Assembly (NCBI RefSeq): GCF_014646075.1
Contig: NZ_BMMT01000003.1
Location: 124,001 to 188,000 of the forward strand
From: Saccharopolyspora thermophila
GTDB taxonomy: Bacteria; Actinomycetota; Actinomycetes; Mycobacteriales; Pseudonocardiaceae
Direction of reading: 5' to 3'
Length of the DNA: 64,000 nt
The position numbers were made by a program, and so were the translations under genes. The notes below the pieces were generated by a model, which ran no database searches, was not told where the DNA came from, and worked only from the letters and a program-made list of their open reading frames with translations. Below, piece after piece: positions 1 to 9,945 of the stretch. Every line of letters begins with the position of its first letter. Position 1 is the first letter of the stretch.

Positions 1-53
1 GCGGCCTCCACCGCCGCCGCGCGCAGCGCGTCCCAGTCCACCGTTGTCGTCAT
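1..53 (-). CDS. cdd: cytidine deaminase, N-terminal fragment (cut by window edge)
   Basis: Only the first 17 codons are visible, starting at an ATG at 51-53. They read MTTTVDWDALRAAAVEA. The V-D-W-x-x-L-R-x-x-A pattern is the usual start of actinobacterial cytidine deaminase, which hydrolyses cytidine and deoxycytidine to uridines. The gene follows a nucleoside-type ABC importer on the same strand and lies close to sdhC; M. tuberculosis also has cdd beside sdhC. The identity rests on this short match and on context, because the zinc-binding HAE and PCxxC motifs are outside the window. Confidence 0.6.
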   Translation of the reverse strand, partial: MTTTVDWDALRAAAVEA

Positions 54-163
54 CGAGACCGCCGGCTCCGCAGGTGCGTGGTCGTCGTCCTCGACGCGGC
101 GAGGCCGCCTGGCCCGCCCGGGCAGCGCGACCGCCTGCGCCAAGCGAGTCCAGAACCGGCCAT

Positions 164-1423
164 TCAGTCCTCACCCCGGCGGTACGGCAGGCCGTTGGCC
201 GCGGGTGGTCGCAGGCGCTGCGACGCGGCTGCCAGCACCACGAGCGTCACCAGGTGCGGCGTGTAGGCCGTGATCTCCTCGGGCAGCTCGTCGGTGAACC
301 AGTACACCGAGTACATCACCGCCGCGAAGACCAGCCCGAGCCCGGCGGCGAACCAGTTCCGCCGCCACAGCTGCACCGCCACCACCGCCACCAGCACCAG
401 CGTGGCCGCGTAGAACAGGGCGTGCACGCTGGTCTCACCGCTGCGCAGCTGGAGGCCGTCGGAGTAGCCGAACAGCGCGGCACCGCCGAGCAGCCCACCC
501 GGCCGCCAGTTGCCGAAGATCATCGCCGCCAGGCCGATGTAGCCGCGGTTGTTCGTCTGGCCCTCCAGGTATCCGGCCTGGCCCGGGTTGAGGATCAGGG
601 CCGCGCCGCCGAGCCCGGCCAGCGCCCCGGAGATGACCACCGCGAGGTACTTGTAGCGGTAGACGTTGACGCCCAGCGACTCGGCCGCGACCGGGTTCTC
701 CCCGCAGGAGCGCAGCCGCAGCCCGAACGGCGACCGCCACAGCACCAGGTAGCTCACCGGCACCAGCAGGTAGGCCAGCATGGTCAGCGGCGACACCTCG
801 GTGACCAGCCCGCCGAGGATGCCCGCCAGGTCGGAGATCCCCACCCGCTGAAGGTCCTCCAGCTGCTCCAGCCAGGTGCCCAGCGGCTGGGCCGAGTAGG
901 TGTCGAACTTCGGCACCGGCGGTGACTCCCGCGGGTTCTGCGAGATCGGCTCGAACAACAGCGTCGACAGGTACTTCGCGGTGCCCGCGCCGAGCAGGTT
1001 GATCGCCACGCCGGACACGATGTGGTTGACGCCGAAGGTGACGGTGGCCACCGCGTGCACCAGGCCGCCGAGTGCGCCGAAGACGGCCGCCGCGACCAGC
1101 CCGGCCAGCGGGCCCCACTGGTAACCGGCCCAGGCCCCGCCCCAGGTGCCCAGGATCATCATGCCTTCCAGGCCGATGTTGATGACCCCGGCGCGCTCCG
1201 CCCACAGGCCGGCCAGCGCGGCAAGCAGGATCGGGATGCCCAGCCGCACCGCGGACTGCACGGTGCCCGAGGAGGTCAGCTGCGGCACGCCCGTCTGGTA
1301 CGAGGTGATCGACACCGCCACGAACCCGACGGCCACCCACAGCAGCACCCGGGCCCAGCCCGGCAGCCGCCGACCCGCGCGCTGCCGAGTGGCCGGGGCC
1401 CGTTCGGTCGCGACCGCCGTCAT
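164..1423 (-). CDS. BMP-type nucleoside ABC transporter permease (second)
   Basis: A 419-residue polytopic membrane protein of the BPD_transp_2 (RbsC/NupQ-like) permease family. The family signature G-V-I-N-I-G-L-E-G-M-M lies near residue 80, and about ten hydrophobic segments are visible, with a short Arg-rich cytoplasmic N-terminus. Together with the other permease it should form the channel of a nucleoside (purine/pyrimidine) importer. Its ATG overlaps the stop of the upstream permease by four bases (ATGA, 1420-1423), so the two are translationally coupled. The gap of 110 bases to cdd holds no other gene. The substrate is inferred from the family and the salvage enzyme downstream. Confidence 0.9.
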   Translation of the reverse strand: MTAVATERAPATRQRAGRRLPGWARVLLWVAVGFVAVSITSYQTGVPQLTSSGTVQSAVRLGIPILLAALAGLWAERAGVINIGLEGMMILGTWGGAWAGYQWGPLAGLVAAAVFGALGGLVHAVATVTFGVNHIVSGVAINLLGAGTAKYLSTLLFEPISQNPRESPPVPKFDTYSAQPLGTWLEQLEDLQRVGISDLAGILGGLVTEVSPLTMLAYLLVPVSYLVLWRSPFGLRLRSCGENPVAAESLGVNVYRYKYLAVVISGALAGLGGAALILNPGQAGYLEGQTNNRGYIGLAAMIFGNWRPGGLLGGAALFGYSDGLQLRSGETSVHALFYAATLVLVAVVAVQLWRRNWFAAGLGLVFAAVMYSVYWFTDELPEEITAYTPHLVTLVVLAAASQRLRPPAANGLPYRRGED

Positions 1424-2514
1424 GCCCGCTCACCTCCGGTTCCGGCGGCGGCCGGTTCGGCCGCGGTACCCAGCGCACGCCCGACCCGCCGCTGCTCTGC
1501 GGCGAGTTCGCGGCGGCGCACCAACTCGTGGGCCACGACCACCGACAGCACGATGGTGCCCTGCAGGATGGTCACGATCTCCTTCGCGACGCCGATGTTG
1601 TCCAGCGTCAGGGAGCTCTTGTCCAAAAAGGACCACAGCAGGGCGCCGAACGCCACGCCGACCGGGTGGTTGCGGCCCAGCAGCGCGATCGCCAGCCCGG
1701 CGAACCCGTAGCCGGTCGGGAAGTTCAGCGTGAACGTGTGGTCGCGACCCAGGATCTCCGGCAGCCCGGCCAGCCCGGCGATGGCACCGGACAGCAGCAT
1801 CGCCGACATCACCAGGCGCCTGGAGTTCACGCCACCGGCGACCGCCGCGGTCGGCGACAGGCCGGCGGCGCGCAGCTCGAAGCCGTACCGGGTGCGGTCG
1901 ATGAGCACCGAGTAGCCGATGCCCACGACCACGGCCAGCAGCACCAGCCCGAAGACGGTGCCCGCGCTGCCCAGCGGGATGCCCGGCACCTGGCCGCTCT
2001 CCGGGATGATCGCCGTGCCGCGGGTGTTGCCGCGCAGCTCGCCGAAGGTCGGCACGAGGTAGGCAATCAAACCGATGGCCAGGGTGTTGAGCATGATCGT
2101 GGAGATCACCTCGGACACCCCGCGGTACACCTTGAGCACCGCGGCGATCCCGCACCACAGGGCGCCGGTGACCGCGCCGACCACCACGATCAGCGCGGCG
2201 TGCAGCCCGAACGGCAGGCTGACCGCGCCGCCGACGATCGCCGCGACGCACGCGGCCAGCTTGTACTGGCCCTCGATGCCGATGTTGAGCAGGTTCATCT
2301 GGAACCCGATGGCCGCCGCGACGGCCACCAGGTAGTACGCCCCCGCGGTGTTGACGATGTCCACCGCGGTCGTCCCGCGACCCACCTGCGCCACCATCTC
2401 CAGCAGGGTGGCGATCGGGCTCGCGCCCGAGACCAGCAGCACCGCGCTGCACAGCACCGCCGAGAAGAGGATCGCCGCAGCCGGGGGCAGCAACCGAGCC
2501 CGCCAGGTGTTCAC
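1420..2514 (-). CDS. BMP-type nucleoside ABC transporter permease (first)
   Basis: A 364-residue inner-membrane permease of the BPD_transp_2 family, shorter than its partner. The typical motif F-Q-M-N-L-L-N-I-G-I-E-G-Q lies near residue 75. It overlaps the ATPase gene upstream (2511-2514) and the second permease downstream (1420-1423) by four bases each, making a tightly coupled ATPase-permease-permease unit. This is the NupO-NupP-NupQ arrangement of nucleoside importers. An N-terminal hydrophobic segment (residues about 8-28) begins the first membrane helix. The substrate range cannot be read from the sequence. Confidence 0.9.
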   Translation of the reverse strand: MNTWRARLLPPAAAILFSAVLCSAVLLVSGASPIATLLEMVAQVGRGTTAVDIVNTAGAYYLVAVAAAIGFQMNLLNIGIEGQYKLAACVAAIVGGAVSLPFGLHAALIVVVGAVTGALWCGIAAVLKVYRGVSEVISTIMLNTLAIGLIAYLVPTFGELRGNTRGTAIIPESGQVPGIPLGSAGTVFGLVLLAVVVGIGYSVLIDRTRYGFELRAAGLSPTAAVAGGVNSRRLVMSAMLLSGAIAGLAGLPEILGRDHTFTLNFPTGYGFAGLAIALLGRNHPVGVAFGALLWSFLDKSSLTLDNIGVAKEIVTILQGTIVLSVVVAHELVRRRELAAEQRRVGRALGTAAEPAAAGTGGERA

Positions 2515-4064
2515 GCCGCATCACCGTCCCGCGCGCCGGTCATTGCCGCGCCGAGGGTCTCCGGGGTCACCGTACGGGGATCGGCCTCGGCGACCAGTCG
2601 TCCCCGGAACATGACCCGGATCGTGTCGGACAGGCCAATGAGTTCGTCCAGGTCGGCCGAGATCAGCAGCACCGCCAGCCCGGCGGCGCGGGCGTTGCGC
2701 AGGTGCTCCCAGATGCCCGCCTGCGCGCCGACGTCCACGCCCCGGGTCGGGTGCGCGGCGATCAGCAGCACCGGGTCACCGGACAGCTCGCGGCCGACGA
2801 CGAGTTTCTGCTGGTTGCCGCCGGACAGCGCCGCCGCGTCGACGTCGATGCCCGGGGTGCGGATGTCGAACTGCTCGACGATCCGCTGCGTGTCGGACTT
2901 CGCACCGGGCCGGTCCAGCCACATGCCGCGGGTCACCGGGCGCCGGGTCTGGTGGCCGAGGATGCGGTTGACCCACAGCGGCTGGTCCAGCAGCAGGCCC
3001 TGCCGGTGCCGGTCCTCGGGTACGTAGCCGATGCCCGCCTCGCGGCGGGCCAGCGTGGACAGCCCGGTCAGGTCGCGGTCGCCGAGCACGATGCGGCCCG
3101 CGTCGACCGGGCGCATGCCCATGATGGCCTCGACCAGCTCGGTCTGACCGTTGCCCTCCACGCCGGCGATGCCCACCACCTCGCCGGCGTGCACGGTCAG
3201 GTCGATGTCGGACAGCACCGCGCGGTCCTGGTCCGACGCGGACAGCCCGGTGACCCGGAGCACCGCGCGCTCGGTCACCGTGGACGGCCCGTGCTCCGGC
3301 ACCGGCAGCTCGCTGCCGACCATCATCTCGGCGAGGCGGCGGCTGCTGACGTCCGCGGCGGCGACGGTGCCGACCGTGGTGCCGCGGCGCAGCACCGTGA
3401 TGGTGTCGGCGATCGCCCGCACCTCGTCGAGCTTGTGCGAGATGAACAGGAATGTGAAGCCCTGCTCGCGCATGGTGCGGAGGGTGTCGAACAGCTCGTC
3501 GACCTCCTGCGGCACCAGCACGGCGGTGGGCTCGTCGAGGATGATGATCTGCGCACCGCGGTAGAGCACCTTGAGGATCTCCACGCGCTGGCGGTCGGCG
3601 ACGCCGAGCTTGTCGACCAGCACGTCGGGGCGCACCTGGAAACCAGCCCGCTCGGCCAGGTCCAGCACCTCGCGCCGCGCTGTGGCGCCGATGCCGTTGC
3701 TGCGCTCCGCGCCGAGCACGATGTTCTCCAGCACGGTGAGGTTGTCGGCGAGCATGAAGTGCTGGTGCACCATGCCGATCCCGGCGCGGATCGCCTCGGC
3801 GGGCGAGCGGAACCGCACCTGCTCGCCGCGCACCCGGACAATGCCCGAGTCCGGGGCCTGCATCCCGTAGAGGATCTTCATCAGGGTGGACTTGCCGGCA
3901 CCGTTCTCGCCGCACAGCGCGTGGACCTCGCCGGCGCGCACCGAGAGGTTCACGTCGGAGTTGGCGACCACGCCGGGGAAGGTCTTGGTGATGCCGGTCA
4001 GCTCGACGGCCGGTATCCCGGTGGTGCCGGGTGGGCCGGGGTCCGGCGCAGCAGTGGTGTTCAT
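2511..4064 (-). CDS. BMP-type nucleoside ABC transporter ATPase with two ABC domains
   Basis: A 517-residue double ABC ATPase that energises the importer. Domain 1 has an intact Walker A (GENGAGKS, residues 52-59) and Walker B (IIILDEPTA). Domain 2 has the degenerate P-loop GVEGNGQTEL, a full LSGGNQQK signature, and AAHPTRG in place of the usual DEPTRG. These are the normal asymmetries of RbsA/NupO-type proteins, so domain 2 probably binds but hydrolyses ATP poorly. An ATG 42 codons further upstream is also open, but the start at 4064 has a GGAG ribosome site five bases before it and gives the normal length. Coupled by a 4-base overlap to the first permease. Confidence 0.93.
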   Translation of the reverse strand: MNTTAAPDPGPPGTTGIPAVELTGITKTFPGVVANSDVNLSVRAGEVHALCGENGAGKSTLMKILYGMQAPDSGIVRVRGEQVRFRSPAEAIRAGIGMVHQHFMLADNLTVLENIVLGAERSNGIGATARREVLDLAERAGFQVRPDVLVDKLGVADRQRVEILKVLYRGAQIIILDEPTAVLVPQEVDELFDTLRTMREQGFTFLFISHKLDEVRAIADTITVLRRGTTVGTVAAADVSSRRLAEMMVGSELPVPEHGPSTVTERAVLRVTGLSASDQDRAVLSDIDLTVHAGEVVGIAGVEGNGQTELVEAIMGMRPVDAGRIVLGDRDLTGLSTLARREAGIGYVPEDRHRQGLLLDQPLWVNRILGHQTRRPVTRGMWLDRPGAKSDTQRIVEQFDIRTPGIDVDAAALSGGNQQKLVVGRELSGDPVLLIAAHPTRGVDVGAQAGIWEHLRNARAAGLAVLLISADLDELIGLSDTIRVMFRGRLVAEADPRTVTPETLGAAMTGARDGDAA

Positions 4065-4180
4065 GGGGCTCCGTGGGACGTCGGTCACCGGAAGCGAACC
4101 AGATGGACACTCAACAATGGACGCTTTCGCGCCAACCGGGACGATCTTGGCGGGAAACCGCCACGCGATCGGATGAAAGG

Positions 4181-4217
4181 CGAGGGACACCCCCGACCTG
4201 GCCGGAGGTGTCCCTCG
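4181..4217 (-). terminator. 11-bp hairpin between the binding lipoprotein gene and its ABC genes
   Basis: CGAGGGACACC (4181-4191) is perfectly complementary to GGTGTCCCTCG (4207-4217) with a 15-base loop. It sits 10 bases past the stop of the lipoprotein gene and before the ATPase gene on the same strand, with no T-run after it. It may attenuate transcription or stabilise the 3' end, so that the binding protein is made in excess of the membrane parts. Confidence 0.6.
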
Positions 4218-4227
4218 TCCGCGGCGG

Positions 4228-5430
4228 TCACGGCTTGGCGGAGACCTTGATCTCGCCGCGCGCGATGGCCGCCTTGTAGGCGTCCAGCGTGGGCACCAGG
4301 TCGTTGATCCTGCCGCCGGAGGTGGAGTAGTCGACGCCGCCGATGGACAGGTCGAACCTCTTCGGCAGCGTGCTCAGGTCGTTGCGCGCGACCGCCACGA
4401 TGTAGTCGTACACCGCGAGGTCCACGCGCTTGAGCATGGAGCTGATGATCACGTCCCGGTACTCGGCCACCGTCGGCTGGTTGTACTGGTCGGAGTCCAC
4501 ACCGATGGCCATGGCGTCCGCCGACTTCACCGCGGAGAACACGCCCTTCCCGGAGGCGCCGGCCGCGTGGTAGAGCACATCGGCCCCGGCCTCCAGCTGG
4601 CCGGTGGCGATCTCCGAGCCCTTGTTCGGGTCCTGGAAACCGCTGAAGTCACCGGCCGGGGTCAGGTACCTGCGTTCGATCTTGATGTCCGGCGCGGCCG
4701 TCCGGGCCCCCTGCACGAAACCGGCCTCGAACTTCTCGATGAGCGGGGTCTGCACGCCGCCGACGAAACCGACCTGGCAGTTCCTCGACCGGTGCGCCGC
4801 GATGACGCCCGCGAGGAACGAGCCCTCCTCCTCGGCGAAGACCAGCGACGTGACGTTCGGCACTCCCTCGATGGTCTCGTCGATGATCGCGAACCTGGTT
4901 CCGGGGAACTCCGGGGCGACGATCTTCAGCGCGTCGGCGTAGGCGTAGCCGACGGCGATCACCGGGTTGTAGCCCTCCCGCGCCAGCTGCCGCAGCCGCG
5001 TCTGCTTGGCGTCCTCGGGCTCACCGGCACCGGCGTCAAGCTCCTTGACGTCGGTGAAGCCCATCTCGGCCCTGGCCCGGTCGAGCCCGGCCACCGAGGC
5101 GTCGTTGAACGAGGCGTCGCCGCGCCCGCCGATGTCGAAGGCCAGCCCGACCCGAAGGTTGCTCGCGTTCGGCGCGGGCTGCTGTTGGGTGTTCTGCGTG
5201 GTCGGGGCCGGCGCGGCGGCCGGCGGCGGGTTCAGCCGGCACCCCTGGCCAGCGGCATTGTCGCCGCCCCCTCCCCCGGTGTCTTTGGCGCAGCCGGCCA
5301 GCGCGACGATACTCGTGAGCAGCACTGCGGCGATTGATGCGCCGCCGCGGCGACCAGCAGTGACCGTGGCGCCATTCCGGCGCGAACGTCCGGCACCCGA
5401 GCGCCTTCCCCATGTCGGCGTTCGACGCAT
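4228..5430 (-). CDS. BMP-family substrate-binding lipoprotein
   Basis: A 400-residue extracytoplasmic binding protein of the BMP (basic membrane protein) family, which captures nucleosides for the ABC importer encoded downstream. The start chosen at 5430 has an AAAGGGGA ribosome site seven bases upstream. It is followed by an Arg-rich segment, a hydrophobic helix and the lipobox LAGC with Cys47 as the predicted lipidated residue. A Gly/Asn then Pro/Gln linker (about residues 52-85) precedes the mature fold, which opens with the family pattern around RVGLAFDIGG and SFND. An upstream in-frame start would add 64 residues but has no signal-peptide logic. First gene of the import operon. Confidence 0.92.
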   Translation of the reverse strand: MRRTPTWGRRSGAGRSRRNGATVTAGRRGGASIAAVLLTSIVALAGCAKDTGGGGGDNAAGQGCRLNPPPAAAPAPTTQNTQQQPAPNASNLRVGLAFDIGGRGDASFNDASVAGLDRARAEMGFTDVKELDAGAGEPEDAKQTRLRQLAREGYNPVIAVGYAYADALKIVAPEFPGTRFAIIDETIEGVPNVTSLVFAEEEGSFLAGVIAAHRSRNCQVGFVGGVQTPLIEKFEAGFVQGARTAAPDIKIERRYLTPAGDFSGFQDPNKGSEIATGQLEAGADVLYHAAGASGKGVFSAVKSADAMAIGVDSDQYNQPTVAEYRDVIISSMLKRVDLAVYDYIVAVARNDLSTLPKRFDLSIGGVDYSTSGGRINDLVPTLDAYKAAIARGEIKVSAKP

Positions 5431-5877
5431 GCCGTTCCCCTTTCCTGTCGGTCCCACCGCGACCCCCCAGCCGCGCCTCCGGGCACGCCGGAGGGCCGCG
5501 GCGCCGGACGAACGCCGCCCGGAGCTGACGGCTTCCGGGTGGAATTGTTCTTCCGGTGCGCGGCGCACGCCATTCGGTGACGTGGCTCTCGAAATTAAGT
5601 CTTGACGCTGCGACTTGGGCATCGCTCGGACGTCACGAAATGATTTCTACATCGATCAACCGGATCGGGGTGCTTGTCTGGTCGATCACAGACGGCATAG
5701 GCGAGTAGGCCCGGGCGATACGTCGGGTCTAGCATCCCATGCGTCAAGGCCCCAGTTCGTGGCCGGTGACGGGCGTGCACCCAATGCCAAGTTGGGACCA
5801 ACTGCGACTCGGGGCCGGTCGCCCCAGTTCGGAGAACGGGGCCGTCAGTCCACCAGCGAGGTTGGAGGCCTTCCACC
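5431..5877. promoter_or_regulatory. divergent intergenic region between the importer operon and sdhCDAB
   Basis: About 450 bases without a credible gene; open frames here are short and shadow-like. Promoters for both directions must lie here. A plausible -10 box for sdh is TAGCAT at 5730-5735, which implies a leader of roughly 135 bases. The sdhC ribosome site is GGAGG nine bases before its ATG. No clear operator repeat was found. Confidence 0.4.
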
Positions 5878-6315
5878 ATGGCCAGCACCACCGCCTCCGC
5901 GGCCGAGGCACCACAGCGCGCCACCGCACCGCGCGCCAAGGGGCGTCTCTACCGCGGCGATCTGGGCATGTGGTCGTGGGTCGCCCACCGGATCACGGGC
6001 GTACTCACCTTCTTCTTCTTGTTCGTGCACGTCTTGGACACCGCCCTGGTCCGGGTTTCCCCGAACGCCTACGACACGGTGATCAACACCTACAAGCACC
6101 CGGTGATGATCCTGTTCGAGCTGGGCCTGCTGGCAGCGGTGTTGTTCCACGCGTTCAACGGCATCCGGGTCATGCTGGTCGACTTCTGGTCCAAGGGGAC
6201 CCGGTACCAGAAGCCCATGCTCTGGACCGTTGTGGCGCTGTGGCTGGTGCTGATCGTCCCGGCCGCCATCACGCTCATCGGCCGCGCCGTCACCGAACTC
6301 CTCGGGGGGCACTGA
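5878..6315 (+). CDS. sdhC: succinate dehydrogenase cytochrome b556 subunit
   Basis: A 145-residue membrane anchor of complex II. After a charged N-terminus (residues 1-30) there are three transmembrane helices. Histidines lie in FVHVLDT on helix 1 and in LFHAFNGIRVM at the end of helix 2; the second is the position of the family's heme-ligand/quinone-site motif (HxxxGxR). First gene of sdhC-sdhD-sdhA-sdhB; sdhD begins two bases after its stop. The short form and the order C-D-A-B match the actinobacterial Sdh2-type operon. Confidence 0.95.
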   Translation: MASTTASAAEAPQRATAPRAKGRLYRGDLGMWSWVAHRITGVLTFFFLFVHVLDTALVRVSPNAYDTVINTYKHPVMILFELGLLAAVLFHAFNGIRVMLVDFWSKGTRYQKPMLWTVVALWLVLIVPAAITLIGRAVTELLGGH

Positions 6316-6317
6316 CC

Positions 6318-6737
6318 ATGACTGTCACCGAAGCACCGCTGTCCGTGGACAAGCCCCGGTCGTCGTCCCGGCCCGCTGCACGCCGTAACAACTTCGAGCT
6401 CTACAGCTGGCTGTTCATGCGGCTGTCCGGCGTGGTCCTGCTGCTCCTGGTGCTGGGGCACGTGCTGATCATGCTGTTCCTGGACGGCGGCGTACAGCGG
6501 ATCAACTTCGCGTTCGTGGCCGGCCGGTGGGCGTCGCCGTTCTGGCAGTTCTGGGACCTGACGATGTTGTGGCTGGCCGCCCTGCACGGTGGTAACGGCC
6601 TGCGTACCGTCATCAACGACTACTCGCGCAAGGACGGCACGCGCTTCTGGCTGAAGATGCTGCTGTACGTCTCGGTCTTGCTCACCGTGGGTCTGGGCAC
6701 CTTCGTTCTGTTCACCTTCGACCCGAACATCGGCTAG
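6318..6737 (+). CDS. sdhD: succinate dehydrogenase hydrophobic membrane anchor subunit
   Basis: A 139-residue second membrane anchor of complex II. It has three hydrophobic helices and the motif ALHGGNGLRTVINDY, whose His and Arg are at the usual quinone/heme-proximal position. The ATG at 6318 is two bases past the sdhC stop, so translation is probably coupled. The gap of 71 bases to sdhA carries a CGAGGAGG ribosome site. Confidence 0.94.
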   Translation: MTVTEAPLSVDKPRSSSRPAARRNNFELYSWLFMRLSGVVLLLLVLGHVLIMLFLDGGVQRINFAFVAGRWASPFWQFWDLTMLWLAALHGGNGLRTVINDYSRKDGTRFWLKMLLYVSVLLTVGLGTFVLFTFDPNIG

Positions 6738-6808
6738 CGCCGCGGACGACCACAGCGTGGCGAGATCGACGCCGATCGCGGGTCTCGCCACAGCCCGAGG
6801 AGGCGACC

Positions 6809-8595
<1,787 letters not shown>

Positions 8596-8596
<1 letters not shown>

Positions 8597-9381
8597 TGAC
8601 CGCCGCCACCACGAACAAGGACACGACCGACCTGCCCTCCGACGCTCCGCCGATCCCCGACGGCGCCACGATGGTGACCGTCAAGATCCTGCGGTACAAC
8701 CCGGAGACCGACGAGGACATGCACTGGGAGTCCTACCGGATCCCGGCGCTGCCCTCCGACCGCGTGCTGAACCTGCTGCACTACATCAAGTGGTACGTCG
8801 ACGGCACGCTGACCTTCCGCCGGTCCTGCGCGCACGGTGTGTGCGGCTCCGACGCGATGCGGATCAACGGCGTGAACCGGCTGGCCTGCAAGGTCCTCAT
8901 GAAGGACATGCTGGCCAAGGGCGGCGAGACCACCCTGACCATCGAGCCGATCAAGGGCCTGCCGGTCGAGAAGGACCTCGTGGTCAACATGGAGCCGTTC
9001 TTCGAGGCGTACCGCGCGGTCAAGCCGTACCTGATCACCACCGGCAACGAGCCGACCCGGGAGCGGATCCAGTCGGTGGCGGAGCGGGCCCGCTTCGACG
9101 ACACCACCAAGTGCATCCTGTGCGCGGCGTGCACCACGTCGTGCCCGGTGTACTGGTCCGACGGCCACTACTTCGGCCCGGCGGCGATCGTCAACGCGCA
9201 CCGGTTCATCTTCGACAGCCGCGACGAGGGTGCCGAGGAGCGTCTGGACATCCTCAACGACGTCGACGGCGTGTGGCGCTGCCGCACGACCTTCAACTGC
9301 ACGGACGCCTGCCCGCGTGGCATCCAGGTCACCAAGGCGATCCAGGAGGTCAAGCGGGCCCTGATGTTCCGCCGCCGCTGA
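8596..9381 (+). CDS. sdhB: succinate dehydrogenase iron-sulfur subunit
   Basis: A 261-residue electron-transfer subunit linking the flavoprotein to the membrane quinone site. The [2Fe-2S] ligands are Cys78, Cys83 and Cys98, with Asp in the fourth place (SCAHGVCGSD), the same substitution as in E. coli SdhB. The second domain carries CILCAACTTSCP and CTDACPRG for the [4Fe-4S] and [3Fe-4S] clusters. The N-terminal 24 residues are a Thr/Pro/Asp-rich extension. Last gene of the operon, followed by a strong hairpin. Confidence 0.98.
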
Positions 9382-9393
9382 CCACACCGACCG

Positions 9394-9429
9394 AACGGCG
9401 CTCGTCCCCCCCGGGGACGGGCGCCGTTT
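9394..9429 (+). terminator. sdh operon terminator
   Basis: A 16-bp stem (9394-9409 with 9413-9428, one G-T wobble) with a 3-base loop, followed by TTTC. It lies 12 bases after the sdhB stop. A strong intrinsic-type terminator that also insulates the decayed cassette downstream. Confidence 0.85.
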
Positions 9430-9462
9430 CTGCGTCGCACCGCATCTGGGCGTGTTCGTAGG

Positions 9463-9945
9463 GTGAGTGTGCTCGCGATCATGGCCCAACCCGGACCGCC
9501 CCCGGATTTCCCGACCGCTGCCCGTCGGCACTACCAGAACGCTCTGCTGCTGCGTAAGGAGCAACGGCTCCCGAATGCCGACCACGTCGCGGGCATGGCT
9601 GCCGAATGCGGGCTGAAGGCGATCCTTATTGGTTACCTGGACGGGTTCGTTAACAAGAAGAACAACAAGCCTGACCATCCCGTCCATCCATCGGGCAAGC
9701 CTGGCCCGTCATACGGCCACCTGCCCACGTTGTGGGAGGAGATCTGCCTGGTGGCCAGCGGGCGCAACGCGAATGCGTTTTATCTGGCCATGACGCAGAA
9801 GAACCCGTTCCATCGGTGAAGGGTCACAGAGCGTTATACCGATGGCCAGCACATCGATGCATCGCGTGTCGACGAACACCTGGAAGCCACCGAACGCATA
9901 CCGTTCTTCTACCAGAAGGCCCAGCTCGATGGGGTGCTGCCGTGA
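9463..9945 (+). pseudogene. HEPN-like protein gene broken by a nonsense codon
   Basis: The frame from 9463 (GTG; an ATG at 9481 is also possible) stops at a TGA at 9817-9819, then stays open in the same frame to 9945. Upstream sequence carries the pattern ADHVAGMAAECGLKA, typical of small HEPN-like proteins of actinobacterial defence-type or toxin-type pairs. Downstream sequence continues with RYTDGQHID, as the family expects. The residue at the stop falls where a Trp is common (NPFHR-stop-RVTERY), so a TGG to TGA change is the simplest cause. The intact protein would be about 160 residues. It overlaps the next frame by four bases (GTGA), so the two were an operon. Function is inferred; family membership rests on memory of the motif. 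Confidence 0.6.
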
